Shown in pieces: positions 40,728 to 51,661 of a DNA stretch of 64,000 bases; position 1 is the first letter of the stretch; the number at the start of each line of letters is the position of its first letter. The DNA comes from Vreelandella sulfidaeris (GTDB lineage: Bacteria > Pseudomonadota > Gammaproteobacteria > Pseudomonadales > Halomonadaceae), in NCBI GenBank assembly GCA_007182875.1, contig AP019514.1:1240001-1304000 (forward strand), read 5' to 3'. Under the pieces are notes generated by a model. That model was not told the origin of the DNA and did no database searches. It worked only from the letters and a program-made list of their open reading frames with translations. A program made the position numbers and the translations under genes.

Positions 40728-41859
40728 TTACTCTTCAGCGAGCATGCTGCGGGCGATGACGACTTTCTGGACGTCGGAAGCGCCTTCGTAGATACGCAGC
40801 GCGCGGATCTCCCGGTAGAGGCTCTCGATAATATGGCCCTTGCGAACGCCGTCGCCGCCGTGAAGCTGCACCGCCTGGTCTATCACCTGCTGGGCCTGGT
40901 CGGTGGCAAACAGCTTGGCCATCGCCGCTTCACGGGTCACCCGCTCTGCGCCTTGATCTTTCGTCCAGGCAGCGCGATAAACCAGCAGGGCGGCGGCATC
41001 CACATTGAGCGCCATATCCGCCAGGTGGCCCTGCACCATTTGGAGATCGGATAGCGTGGCACCAAACAGTTCGCGAGATCGGCTGCGGGAGAGCGACTCC
41101 TCCAGCGCCCGGCGGGCGAAGCCCAGAGCTGCCGCGCCGACGGTGGAGCGGAAAACGTCCAGCACCGACATGGCAATCCTGAAGCCTTGCCCTGGCTTGC
41201 CGATCAGCGCGCTGACAGGCAGAACCATGTCGTTGAAGCCCAGCCGCGCCAGTGGGTGAGGTGCCACCGACTCCAGGCGTTCACGAATTTCCAGTCCCGG
41301 CGTGTCGGCGGGCACTAAAAGGCTGAAAGCCCTTTGGCGCCGGGGCCTTCACCGGTACGGACGAAGACCGTATAGATATCGGCGATGCCGCCGTTGGAGA
41401 TCCAGGTTTTTTCACCATTCAAACGGTAGCTATCACCATCGCGCTCGGCGGTGGTATCCAGTTGCGCCACATCGGAGCCGGAGCGTGGCTCGCTTAGCGC
41501 AAACGCCGAGAGCGCTTCACCACGACGGGTTTTACCCAGCCACTGCTTCTGTTCATCGCTGCCATAAAGGCTGATGGCGCCGGTGCCCAGCCCTGCATGG
41601 CAAACGAAAAGTCGGCCAGGCCATCATGGCGGGCCAGGGTTTCACGGATCAGGCACAGGCTGCGTACATCGATATGCTCGCCCGCCGTGCCTTCCAGAAA
41701 CCCGGCTTTGCCTAAATCGCGTACTAATTGAATGCAGGTCGCATCCACATCGCTGTGGTCGCGGGGCAGCTCAGCGCGGCACCAGGCTTCCAACTGCTCG
41801 GAAAGCTCGCGGTGCTGGGCCTCAAAGAAGGGCCACTCCAGAAAACGTTTGTCGCTCAT
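40728..41859 (-). CDS. Acyl-CoA dehydrogenase, frameshifted
   Basis: FAD enzyme, about 377 aa. Motifs: [64 protein letters not shown], and [35 protein letters not shown] in pieces, the typical C-terminal region. Start ATG 41859 shares one base with the hydratase stop (TGATG). Breaks near 41590 (repair [21 protein letters not shown]) and near 41315 ([11 protein letters not shown]). Serves the beta-oxidation-like part of the pathway. Confidence 0.9.
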
Positions 41860-42671
41860 CAGTCCCCCCTTAAACTCAGGTTTTGTTTGGCTACGAAGGC
41901 ATGGTAGGCGCGCTCGAAATCGTTGGTCTGCATGCAGATCGCCTGGGCCTGGGCTTCCGATTCGATCGCCTGCTCCAGGCTCATCGACCATTCCTGGTTT
42001 AACTGGGTCTTGGTAATGCTGTGGCCAAAGGTCGGGCCCTGGGCCAGGCGGGTGGCGTAGGCGATGGCATCCTGCTCAAGGGCGTCTGGTTCGACCACGC
42101 GGTTGTAAAAGCCCCACTGGAAGCCTTCCTCGGCACTCATGCTGCGCCCGCTGTAGAGCAGGTCGGCAGCGCGGCCCTGGCCGATAATGCGCGGCAGAAT
42201 GGCGCAGGCGCCCATATCACAACCCGCCAGGCCCACGCGGGTGAACAGGAACGCCGTGCTGGCGCGGGGCGTGGCGAAGCGGATATCCGACGACATGGCA
42301 ATGATTGCCCCGGCGCCAACGCAAATGCCGTCCACAGCGGCAATGATCGGTTTGCCACAGTTCAGCATCGCCTTGACCAAGTCCCCGGTCATGCGGGTGA
42401 ATTCGAGCAACCCTTTCATGTCCTTGCCTACCAAGGGGCCGATGATTTCATGCACATCGCCGCCGGAGCAGAAGTTCTCGCCGTTGGAGGTGAACACCAC
42501 CGCATGCACATCTGAGGCATACGCCAGGTCACGAAAGGTATCGCGTAGCTCGGCGTAACTCTCGAACGTCAGCGGGTTTTTGCGCTCTGGGCGATTCAAC
42601 CGGATGACGGCGACGTCACCATGCATTTCCCACATAAAGTGCTCGGGGGCCAGGTCAGCCATGCTCTTCAT
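41859..42671 (-). CDS. Enoyl-CoA hydratase/isomerase family protein
   Basis: 270 aa, intact. Crotonase fold: [18 protein letters not shown] for the first oxyanion-hole segment, [24 protein letters not shown] for the second, and [32 protein letters not shown]. The glycine-rich CDMGA position lacks the usual catalytic Glu pattern (GLxPGxG), so the chemistry may be hydrolytic or isomerising. Central gene of the operon. Confidence 0.88.
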   Translation of the reverse strand: MKSMADLAPEHFMWEMHGDVAVIRLNRPERKNPLTFESYAELRDTFRDLAYASDVHAVVFTSNGENFCSGGDVHEIIGPLVGKDMKGLLEFTRMTGDLVKAMLNCGKPIIAAVDGICVGAGAIIAMSSDIRFATPRASTAFLFTRVGLAGCDMGACAILPRIIGQGRAADLLYSGRSMSAEEGFQWGFYNRVVEPDALEQDAIAYATRLAQGPTFGHSITKTQLNQEWSMSLEQAIESEAQAQAICMQTNDFERAYHAFVAKQNLSLRGD

Positions 42672-42695
42672 ATTCTTGTTCTCGCCTGTCAGTGA

Positions 42696-43164
42696 TTAGT
42701 GGGTATCGTCAAGAGAAGCGGGCAAGCGGTGGAGCAGCTCGCCGATATGATGGGCATCCTCTTCGGTTACCCCTTCGAACATCGCGTTGATCCAGCGCTC
42801 ATGCTCAACAGCCATGGCCCTGAAGCTTTCGCGACCGGCACTGGTCAGGCAGACCCGCGTGGCGCGACGGTCGCCTTCAATGGCAATACGCTCCACGGCG
42901 CCATCTTCCACCAAACGGTCAATAATGCCGGTAACGTTGCCGTTGGAAACCCGCAGCCGCTTGGAGAGCTCATTCATCTTCAGCCCCTCCCTCACTGGCG
43001 TACAGGGCGGCCATGACATCAAAGCGGGGGAGTGTGGAGTCGTGCTCGGTACGCAGTCGCTCACGCAGCTCGGACTCCACCTGACGAGTAACTCGCAGCA
43101 TGCGCAGCCATAAGCGCAGGCGCTCCTTACTTAAGCTGTTATTCTCCACCTTTCCAACCGTCAT
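42696..43164 (-). CDS. MarR-family transcriptional regulator, frameshifted
   Basis: About 156 aa. Winged helix: KMNELSKRLRVSNGNVTGIIDRLVEDGAVER, then GDRRATRVCLTSAG. Start ATG 43164 lies 26 bp inside the SDR gene. Break at the G4 run near 42984-42988 (one G too many; repair YASEGGLKMNELSK). MarR proteins in aromatic-CoA operons usually sense the CoA thioester and repress the operon. That, and binding at the repeats upstream of the first gene, is inferred. Confidence 0.87.
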
Positions 43165-43915
43165 ACTTCGCCCCTGAGATAGAAATCGCCTGGCCGTTGA
43201 TGGCGCCACTGTTAGGCCCGCATAGCCATAAGGCAGTCGCGGTGACCTCTGCAGGAGTGATTAAGCGCCCGGTGGGGTTCGTGGCTTGGAAATGGGCGGT
43301 GGCCTGCTCGGCGGACTGACCCGTCTTGGCCACGATATTGTCGACGCTGGTGGCCAGTAACGGCGTATCGGTGAAGCCGGGGCAGAGCGCATTGACGGTT
43401 AGGTTGCGGGTGGCGGTTTCAGCCGCCAGTGAACGCACTAAGCCCACCACACCGTGTTTGGCAGCGCAGTAAGCGCCCACATAAGCGTAGCCTTTCAGGC
43501 CAGCGGTGGAGGCAACTGCGATCAGGCGTCCGCCGTCGTTTAACTGTTTTAAGCCTTCGCGCAGGGTTAGAAATACGCCGCTAAGATTAACGTTGAGCAT
43601 CCGCTGCCACTGCTCGAAAGAGGTCTTGGCGAAAGGGGCGCTTTCCGCTGCCCCGGCGTTGGCGATCACGATATCGACGCTGCCCAACTGCTCGAAGAGC
43701 GCCACCATGGCGGCTTCGTTGGTGACATCCACCGCGGCGAAATTAATGCCGTGGTGGTGCTCGGCGACCGCTTGCAGGGCAGCTTCCCGGCGGCCGGTAA
43801 TGATGACCTCGGCGCCCGCCTGGGCAAATGCCAGGGCCATATCGGCGCCAATGCCGCTGCCGCCTCCGGTAATCACGGCGCGTTTGCCGGCCAGCGTGTT
43901 AGCAGGCAGCGTCAT
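43139..43915 (-). CDS. Short-chain dehydrogenase/reductase (probable 3-hydroxyacyl-CoA dehydrogenase)
   Basis: 258 aa, intact. Rossmann motif [23 protein letters not shown] motif [11 protein letters not shown], Ser/Tyr/Lys catalytic set ([19 protein letters not shown]), and [11 protein letters not shown] 43915 overlaps the stop of the fusion enzyme (ATGA). Likely oxidises a hydroxyl intermediate after dearomatisation. Confidence 0.88.
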   Translation of the reverse strand: MTLPANTLAGKRAVITGGGSGIGADMALAFAQAGAEVIITGRREAALQAVAEHHHGINFAAVDVTNEAAMVALFEQLGSVDIVIANAGAAESAPFAKTSFEQWQRMLNVNLSGVFLTLREGLKQLNDGGRLIAVASTAGLKGYAYVGAYCAAKHGVVGLVRSLAAETATRNLTVNALCPGFTDTPLLATSVDNIVAKTGQSAEQATAHFQATNPTGRLITPAEVTATALWLCGPNSGAINGQAISISGAKYDGWKGGE

Positions 43916-46195
43916 ACCCAGCCCTCGCCACGCTCAGCCAAGCGCTGCAGCTGATCGGCCCCGGCCCGGTAGGGCGCGGGCCATGCCACCTCACGATCCC
44001 CCAGCCCGGCGGCCACGTGCAGCAGCCAGTAAGGGTCGGCAAGGTGCGGGCGGGCGATACACACCAGGTCGGCGCGCCCCGCCATCAGAATCGAGTTCAC
44101 ATGGTCGGCCTGATAGATGTTGCCCACCGCCATGGTGGCAATCGATGCTTCGTTACGAATCCGGTCAGAGAAGGGGGTCTGGAACATGCGTCCATAGACG
44201 GGCTTGGCCTGGGTCGAGGTTTGCCCGGCAGAGACATCGACGATATCCACCTCGGCGTCGCGCAGCCGCTTGGCGATTTCGACCGCATCGTCAGGGGTGA
44301 TGCCTTCATCATCACGCCAGTCGTTGGCGGAAATACGCACCGAAAGCGGCTTGTGGGCGGGCCAGGCATGGCGCACGGCGTTGATCACCTCCAACGGATA
44401 GCGCAGCCGGTTGTCCAGCGAGCCGCCATACTCATCGTCACGGTGGTTTGTCAGCGGGGTAATGAACGAAGAGAGCAGATAGCCGTGGGCGGCGTGAATC
44501 TCGATCATGTCGAACCCGGCGCGGTCGGCCATCTGCGCGGCACTCACGAACTCGTCGCGTACGCGCTCCATATCGTCGCGATCCATCGCTTTGGGGGGTT
44601 GGTTGCACGCTGACCAGGCAACATTAGACGCTGCCATGATCGGCCAGTTGCCCTCGGCCAGTGGGGCATCCATCTCCTGCCAGCCAAGCTGGGTAGAGCC
44701 TTTGGGGCCGGAATGACCAATTTGGGCACATAGCTTGGCCTGGGTTTCAGCGTGTACAAAGTCACTCAGGCGTTTCCAAGCCGCTTCGTGCTCCGGGGCG
44801 TATAAGCCAGGGCAGCCGGGGGTAATGCGTCCGGTGGGGCTGATGCAGGTCATTTCGGTGTACACCAGCCCTGCACCGCCCTTGGCACGTTCGGCGTAAT
44901 GGCTGAAGTGCCAATCGGTCGGGCAGCCGTCAACGGCCTTGTACTGCGCCATGGGGAAACCACGACGCGGTTGGTAAGCGTCATGCCGCGCAGCTGGTAA
45001 GGGGCGAACATCGGCGCGCGGGCACTGCCCGGGTTGCCCGCCTGGGTCTGAAACCAGCGCTCGGCGCTCTCCAGCCATTGTGGGTCGCGTACCCGCAAGT
45101 TTTCATGGCTAATGCGCTGAGAACGGGTGAGTAAGGAATAGTTGAACTGCACTGGATCGAGATCCAGATAGCGTTCCACCTGCTCAAACCACTCGGTGGA
45201 GTTGCGCGCCGCCGACTGCAGGCGAAGCACCTCGAAGCGGCGCTCCTCCTCGTAGCGGGCGAAGGCCTCCGCCATGGTGGGTTCACTGTGCAAGACATTG
45301 GCCAATGCGATGGCGCTCTCTAGGGCCAGCTTCGAGCCCGAGCCAATCGAGAAGTGTGCCGTCGCCGCGGCGTCACCCATCAACACCACGTTATCGAAGC
45401 TCCAGCGCTCGCAGAGTACCCGGGGAAGTTGATCCATGCCGAACCGCGTATGTGGTTGGCGTTGGTCATCAGCGCATGGCTGCCCAGATGCTTGGCAAAG
45501 ATGCGTTCGCAGATCGCAATGGATTCCTGCTGGTTCAGCTCACCGAAACCGAATGCCTGCCAGGTCGCTTCGCTGCACTCGACAATAAAGGTCGCGGTGT
45601 CCTTGTCGAACTGATAGGCATGGGCCCATACCCAGCCATGCTCGGTCTTCTCGAAAATAAACGTAAAGGCATCGTTGAAGGTCTGGCGCGTACCCAGCCA
45701 GACGAACTTGCAGGCACGTACATCGATATCGGGTTTGAAGTGCTCGGCGTAGGTTTGGCGGGTGCGGGAGTTCAAGCCATCGGCGGCGAGCACCATATCG
45801 AACTCGCGCCGGTACTCATCGACGCTGGTCTCCTGGACATCGGTTTCAAAGCGCATTTCCACGCCTAATTCTCGGGCGCGCTCCTGGAGCAGAATCAACA
45901 GTTGGCGGCGGCCAATGCCGCAGAAGCCGTGGCCGGTCGACACAGTTTTAACGCCGTTATGCACCACGGCAATGTCGTCCCAGTAGGCGAAATGCTTACT
46001 AATGCGCTCGGCGCTGACGGGGTCGTTGGCCGCCAGGTTGTCCAGGGTTTCATCGGAAAGGACCACGCCCCAGCCGAAAGTATCGTCTGCCCGGTTGCGT
46101 TCAAATACCACGATCTCATGGGAAGGGTCCTGCAGTTTCATGCTAATGGCGAAATAAAGGCCGGCAGGCCCTCCACCCAGGCAGGCGATTCTCAT
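43912..46195 (-). CDS. 2-aminobenzoyl-CoA monooxygenase/reductase-like fusion (FAD hydroxylase + old-yellow-enzyme), frameshifted
   Basis: About 761 aa. N-terminal half (to ~nt 45050): salicylate-hydroxylase-type FAD monooxygenase, with [32 protein letters not shown] and [19 protein letters not shown]-terminal half: old yellow enzyme / NADH:flavin oxidoreductase fold, with [53 protein letters not shown] and [17 protein letters not shown]. This fusion matches 2-aminobenzoyl-CoA monooxygenase/reductase of Azoarcus, which hydroxylates and then reduces the ring of anthraniloyl-CoA. The annotated alternative is bifunctional salicylyl-CoA 5-hydroxylase/oxidoreductase. GGAGAA precedes ATG 46195. Breaks near 45433 (C-run; [11 protein letters not shown]) and near 44957 ([13 protein letters not shown]). 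First gene of the operon. Confidence 0.87.
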
Positions 46196-46250
46196 TTTGT
46201 TCTCCGTGGGAAACCTTACGCTTTTCTGAAGATAGGAGAGGGGTAATAAA

Positions 46251-46292
46251 ATTCAAGCTTAAATTGTTTAGGTTTAAAATATATTTTTGAAT
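46251..46292. promoter_or_regulatory. Candidate operator/promoter of the catabolic operon
   Basis: Outer arms ATTCAA (46251-46256) and TTGAAT (46287-46292) enclose inner arms TTAAA (46259-46263) and TTTAA (46273-46277). It lies about 60-100 bp upstream of the first gene of the minus-strand operon, as expected for a MarR-type operator overlapping the promoter. AT-rich DNA produces such patterns by chance, so confidence is modest. Confidence 0.35.
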
Positions 46293-46496
46293 GTGCTGTG
46301 TATGCGGCTTTGCTCGCACTGGTAGGCGGAAAATGGGAGCATCCATGCGCTAAGCGAATGGCGCGTCTGTGTCTTGAGAATCCTGGTTATCTGTCCTAGA
46401 AGAAAGAGTTATAAGTAATGAGCATTTAGTACCATGGAAACCGTACTTGTCAGGATTGACAGGGGTAGTGGGAAACGCGACTCTAAGCCTATTCCC

Positions 46497-46541
46497 AGTT
46501 CTGCATGTCACAGTTCTGCGTGTCATAGTTCTGCGTGACTG
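46497..46541 (+). repeat. Three tandem 15-bp repeats upstream of rsd
   Basis: Units at 46497-46511, 46512-46526 and 46527-46541, consensus AGTTCTGCGTGTCAT, with one to four differences. They end 65 bp before the rsd ATG, and a GATAAT hexamer follows directly at 46541-46546. May be regulator sites or simple slippage. Confidence 0.65.
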
Positions 46542-46606
46542 ATAATAGTTAACGCTGTCAGCAATTAATGCAGACAGTCGTCAAAGGGTGAATTAAGGAG
46601 AGCCCC

Positions 46607-47095
46607 ATGCTCGAAGATTGCAAAAATGCCCTGGAGCGCTGGGGAGGCGTGCACACTCTAATCGACCGCTGGCTGGATCAGCGTCGACAGCTACTGGTAA
46701 GCTTCATCGAACTGAAAGAAGCGTGCGATGCTGAACTGGAAGCCGTGAGCAAGGCGCCTATCGATACCTTCAGCGAGCTGTTGATGGACTATATCAGTGC
46801 TGGCCATTTTGAAATTTATCCTCAGCTGTCGGAAGAAGCGCAGGCCTTTGGCGATGAGGGAGCGCTCGTTATCGCAGAAAAGTTACTTGAGCGTTTAGAA
46901 ATGTCTACCGAAATGGTGTTGGAGTTTGATACTGACTTCGGCACTACGCTCAGCTGCGAAGAAAATATCGCTCGCCTGCCTGCCTGGATCGACCGTCTCG
47001 CTCGCGGCCTCACCGAGCGTTTTGCCTTGGAAGACCAGCTAATCGCGCGCCTGCACGCCGCGCACAGCCCGCAGAACGTCAAAGCACCCGCTTAA
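46607..47095 (+). CDS. rsd: Anti-sigma-70 regulator Rsd/AlgQ
   Basis: 162 aa, intact. Binds RpoD and modulates sigma factor competition; in Pseudomonas the homolog AlgQ also affects alginate and siderophore genes. The N-terminus CKNALERWGGVHTLIDRWLDQRRQL and the segment LLMDYISAGHFEIYPQL are characteristic of the family. AAGGAGAG lies just upstream of ATG 46607. Confidence 0.93.
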   Translation: MLEDCKNALERWGGVHTLIDRWLDQRRQLLVSFIELKEACDAELEAVSKAPIDTFSELLMDYISAGHFEIYPQLSEEAQAFGDEGALVIAEKLLERLEMSTEMVLEFDTDFGTTLSCEENIARLPAWIDRLARGLTERFALEDQLIARLHAAHSPQNVKAPA

Positions 47096-47112
47096 CGAAT
47101 CACTATCGCCCG

Positions 47113-47207
47113 GTAGGAGCGCAATTCATTGCGCGATCAGCAAGGATCGGAGCGCCGAGAGTGAGTGCTACTCGATGGCCTGATCGCCCGACAAGTCGGG
47201 CTCCTAC
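47113..47207. repeat. REP-like element between rsd and the RND gene
   Basis: Outer arms GTAGGAGC (47113-47120) and GCTCCTAC (47200-47207), with inner hairpins CGCAAT-T-ATTGCG-like (47120-47135) and GCCCGACAAGTCGGGC (47186-47201). The form GTAGGAGC + inner hairpin, inverted in a pair, is that of Pseudomonas/Halomonas REP doublets. It sits between convergent genes and could end both transcripts. Confidence 0.7.
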
Positions 47208-47212
47208 AGGGG

Positions 47213-50200
47213 CTATGTGTCATCGCCGTTTACCCCAATCACCAGCATACAGGGCGTGAGCAGCAGGGTGAGCGCGGTGGCGAAGGTCAGCCCACCTGCA
47301 ATAGCGCTCGACATCTGCGTCCACCACTGGGCGGAGGGCGCGTTGAAGCCGAGGGCGGGTGAGAAAAGATCCACATTGATGCCAAGCACCATCGGCATTA
47401 ACCCCAGCACCGTGGTAATTGCCGTTAATAACACCGGGCGCAGGCGCAAACAGCCAGCTTCCAAAGCGGCTTCGCCGGGCGTCATTCCCTCACGGCGCAG
47501 CTCGTTATAAGTATCAATCAATACAATATTGTTATTGACCACGATCCCCGCCAGGGCAATCACGCCCATCCCCACCATCACAATGCCGAAGGCCTGACCG
47601 GTAATCAGTAGTCCCATTAATACCCCCGCCGTGGAGAACACGATGGCTGACAGTACCAGCCCTGCCTGGTAGAAACTATTGAACTGGGTCACCAAAATCA
47701 GCGCCATCAAGCCGATCGCAATCATGAAGGTGCTGGCCAGGAACTGCATCGACTCCTGCTGATCCTCCTGTTCGCCCGCCACGTTGACCATCAAACCGTC
47801 AGGCAGGCTGTCGCTGCCTGCTTCAAGCAGTGCATGCAGGCGCTCGTCGGCTAGATAGCCAGGGGCGAGATCTGCATCAATAGTAATCGCCCGGCGGCCA
47901 TCGATACGGTTCAGCGTGCCGACCTTGGGCGCCGGTTCAAGGGTCACAAAGTGCGAAATCGGCACCTGTCCCCGCTGGTATTGATCGTCAGGCGTTCAAG
48001 CTGGTCCAGCGAGCGCCAGTTTTGCGGCAGGCGCACGCGAATATCCACTTCATCGCTGACTTCGGGCGGCCGGTAGCTCGCTACCTGAAGGCCGGTGGTG
48101 AGTAGCTGAACCGCGCTACCAATGGTGGTGACATCGGTCCCCATGCGTGCGGCGGCTTCGCGATCGACATTAACCTGCCACTCGACGCCGGGCAGGCTAC
48201 GATTATCCTGAATGTCGGTAAAACCGCCTAACTCACGCATTAACTGGGTGAGTTGGTTAACGCCTGCGTCGGCCACGTCCGGGTTGGTGGCGCTCACTTC
48301 CAGCACAATCGGCTTGCCGCCGCCGGGGCCCATCTCCTGTTCCTGAAACTCCAGCGTAATGCCGGGAATATCTTCCGCACGTTTCGCCATATCAGACAGG
48401 ATTGCCTGGGCAGGGCGACGCTCATGCCAGTCGATAAACTGAAACTGCAGCATGCCGATCACATCATTACCCATCTGCTCGTTGGGTACTGCAAAGGAAC
48501 GCGCATACAGCGCCCGGACTTCGCTCATGCCGGATAATTTGGCTTCCACCCGCTGTACAATGGCATCGGTCTCTTGCGCTGAAAAATCGCCCCGAGCGCG
48601 CACCAGCACCTGAGCGCTATCGGGCTCTACGGCTGGGAAGAAATCGACGCCGTGGTTAAAACGGGCGTAGCCGGTATACAGCAGCACCATCAACAGTATC
48701 GTCACCAGCAGCACCCAAGCGGGTGCTTGAGCAATCTAGCCAGCATATGGCGGTAGCCACGCCCGAACGAGGTAGTCGATTCGTCATGCTTAGCGTCGGT
48801 CTGTTGCACGGCTGGGCGGGTAAACAAACGCCCCAGGGTGGGGAGAAATACCAGCGCCATGGCTAGCGATGCCAGCAGGCACAAAATCACTGTCGCGGGC
48901 AGGTACTTCATAAACTGGCCCACCACGCCGGGCCAGAACAGCAGCGGGAGAAAAACCGCCAGTGTGGTGGCGGTAGAGGCAATGACCGGCCAGCTCATTC
49001 TTGAGGCGGCGTTGAGCCAAGCCTGATGAGGCGTTTGGCCATCGCGCAGATGGCGATCGGCAAGCTCACTGACGACGATAGCGCCATCCACCAGCATGCC
49101 CGCCACTAAGATTAGCCCAAACAGCACTACGATATTGAGCGTAAAGCTAAACGCCCAGATGAGCAGAACGCCGGTTAAGAAAGCGCCGGGAATGGTGAGG
49201 CCGACCAGCAGCGCCATCCGCCAGCCCATGACCGCCACCACGACAATCAATACCAGCACTACGGCGGTGAGCACGTTGTTGAGCAGCTCGGAGAGCATAT
49301 TCTCAACGGTGGTCGACTCATCCAGAATGGTGGTGAAACGCAGTTGTTCGGGGAGCAGGTCATCGGCTTCCGCTAATTGCTCGCGCACCGCATCAATGGT
49401 GGCGATGATATTGGCCCCGGCACGCTTGGAAATTTCGAGCACCACGGCGGGTTGGCCATCAATGCGGGCGAAGCCTTCCGGCTCTTTATAGGTGGGGTTA
49501 ATCCACGCCACATCGCCAAAGGTGACGACGCGATCTTCATCCACCTTGACCGGCATGTTCATGACATCCTCAAGGGACTCAATAATGCCGGGGACTTTTA
49601 AGGCCAACCGCCCCGCGCCGGTATCCAAACTGCCGGCGGCTACCAAGCGATTATTGCGCGACACCTGATTGAACAGCGCATCGAAATCGACCCCGTAGCT
49701 CTCGAGCACCAGCGGATCCACGACGATTTCCAGCAGGTCTTCCCGTTCTCCGGCAATATCGACTTCCAACACATCGGCGATGCCTTCGATTTCCTCCTGC
49801 AGTCGCCGGGCAATCGTCATGCGTTCGCGAGTATCCAGCTGCCCAGAAAGGCCAATGGTCAAGACTGGAAACTCGGAGACGTTGACCTCCATCACCCGCG
49901 GCTCATCGGCTTCCGAAGGCAGCTCGCTACGGGCAATATCTACCCGGTCACGCACATCGGTCAGCGCGGTGTCGGGGTCGAAGCCAGGGTCGAATTCCAG
50001 CGTAATCGAACCATGTCCTTCGCTTGATTGGGCGGTAAACTTGCGCAGTCCTTCAATTCCGCGCAATTCCTGCTCCATGGGGCGAATCAGCAACCGCTCG
50101 CCATCTTCGGGGCTTACGCCCTCGAGCGACAGCGAGACATAAATCATCGGGATGGTGACGTCGGGTTGGCTTCCTTGGGAATCATCTGCCAGGCAGTGAT

Positions 50201-50277
50201 GCCCGCCAACAGCAGGCTCACTAACAGCAGTAGCGTGGTCCGGTGTGGGCGAGCGCCGCATTAATCAACCGGCGCAT
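47213..50277 (-). CDS. RND-family efflux permease (HAE1/AcrB-like), frameshifted
   Basis: Proton-driven inner-membrane pump, about 1020 aa. N-terminus restored as RRLINAALAHTRTTLLLLVS followed by IPKEANPDVTIPMIYVSL. Porter domains (LSLEGVSPEDGERLLIRPME), TM4 motif GMLVDGAIVVSELADRHL with one of the proton-relay Asp, TM5 AVFLPLLFWPGVVGQF, and a second half with VTQFNSFYQAGLVLSAI and GIVVNNNIVLIDTYNELR. ATG 50277 lies 17 bp inside the membrane-fusion gene. Breaks near 50237, 50175, 48714 and 47960. Substrate unknown, and no outer-membrane channel gene is present here. Confidence 0.9.
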
Positions 50278-51380
50278 AACTGCTATCCTGTTCCGTCGGT
50301 TGTGAAATGATGGGCTCTTCCGCAGGCACCGGGGTGACTGTTTCCCCGGTTTCCACCATGCCAGCGCCCAGAGTAATCAGGCGCAGCGGGTCGGGTAAGC
50401 CAGTGACATAGGCCCGCTGCGTATCGGCACTCACCAGTTCCACTGCGGTCTGTTGAACTTGGTCATTCTCATCCAGGTGTTTGACGGCCAGTTGGCCTTC
50501 GCTGTTTAGGCTGAGTAGTGCTGGGGAAAGTGTGTGCACTTGGCGTGGAGGCAGGGTGATCGTCAGCTCCGCGCTGCCGCCAGCAAGGCGCTTACCGGCA
50601 GGATTATCCAGCGTAGCTTCAATATAAAAAACTACGCGTGGCTTCTTCGGCACGGTGGCTAATAAAGGTCAGTTCGCCCTCTAAATGGTCGCCATTCAGC
50701 AGCCGCGCGGTGACCGGCAGCCCAACGCTTAAATCGCCCACCTGCTGCTGAGACACCCAGGCGGCGCCTTTCAAGCGGCTGTCGTCGACTAGCTGGCCCC
50801 ATTCCTCGCCGGGCTGCAGTAGGTCGCCAAGTTCCACCTGAACGCGGTTAAGCACGCCATCAAAAGGCGCGGTGGGGCGGCTGTCTTCCAGCTGTTTCTG
50901 TAGTTGCGCCACGGAAGCGGCACTGGCGCTTAGCGCGCCCTGTAAACGAAGCAGTTCGGGTTGGGAGATCAACTCGCGCTGGCGCAGATTGCGCGCACCA
51001 GAATACTCCGCTTCGGCCACGGCCAGTTCGTCGCGCGCTTGTTGCAGTTGCTCGGGCAGGGCGTTGTTATCCAGCACTAACAGCGTATCGCCCGCTTCAA
51101 CGCGGCTGCCTTGGGCCACCGGCTTTTCTTCTACAAATCCCGCTACATTAGCGCGCAGCGTCGTTTCGCGCTGAGCGGTGAGCTGGCCCTGCACAATTTG
51201 TTCAGGAATAAAGGCGGTACTCAATTGCTCTACCACTTCAACCCGTGAGCCCACTTCGTTTCGGGCGGTGGCGTCCGGAGGCGTGGTTTGAAAACTTTGA
51301 AAATTGCCAAAAGCGAGCCATATCACCAGGGCCAGCACCAGGAGGCTGGCCAAGGTATAAGAGAAAGGGATTTTCCGCAT
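50261..51380 (-). CDS. RND membrane-fusion (periplasmic adaptor) protein, frameshifted
   Basis: About 373 aa. Single N-terminal membrane anchor (YTLASLLVLALVIWLAFG), lipoyl-type segments (LRANVAGFVEEKPVAQGSRV, and APFDGVLNRVQVELGDLLQPG) flanking a coiled coil of alternating Gln/Ala/Leu. Break at the T6 run near 50625-50630: removing one T joins ATRSFYIEATLDNPAG. Couples the RND pump to an outer-membrane channel. Confidence 0.9.
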
Positions 51381-51520
51381 GGAGTGTCCATGTCCTTAGC
51401 AAAACGATTAGCAAAATAAGAAAGGAGGGCTTAGAACCGTTGACACCATAGCGCAACTCGGCCTTTTCAGCGAGTCGCAGGCCGCAGCGAGAAGGGTAAG
51501 TGTGGTAAATGGCCAGAATA

Positions 51521-51549
51521 TTGATAGAGAGTAGGTTAGTAGATAGTAG
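51521..51549 (+). promoter_or_regulatory. Weak sigma-70-like promoter upstream of mdh
   Basis: TTGATA (51521-51526), 17-bp spacer, TAGTAG (51544-51549). The -35 matches 5 of 6 and the -10 only 3 of 6. It is a candidate only. Confidence 0.2.
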
Positions 51550-51661
51550 TCTCTTGTCTGATTGAGTTTTTGCCCGACTGGGCATACCATCTTTGCGTCT
51601 TGAGTTCTGTTGAGCCACTCCTCAGGCGAGAACCATCCCTAGGCGAACCTATCAAGGAGCA

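Larger units (their letters stand above)
46196..46606. other. Divergent promoter region, catabolic operon / rsd
   Basis: 411 bases between two divergent genes. The left part (46240-46300) is AT-rich and holds nested inverted repeats. The right part holds a 15-bp triple tandem repeat at 46497-46541. A TTGACA hexamer at 46456-46461 has no good -10 partner. No ORF was recognised. Confidence 0.45.

Noticed and set aside
45305..45868. Plus-strand ORF of 187 codons opposite the monooxygenase
   Set aside because: Shadow of the FAD monooxygenase frame; no ribosome-binding site or recognisable motif.
43912..46195. Two separate genes (salicylate hydroxylase and an OYE reductase)
   Set aside because: The frame joins across the boundary near 45050 without a start signal, and the fused form is a known enzyme architecture.
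46456..46484. Sigma-70 promoter for rsd at TTGACA
   Set aside because: No acceptable -10 hexamer at 16-18 bases.
46497..46541. CRISPR array
   Set aside because: Units are 15 bp and contiguous with no spacers, and there are no cas genes.
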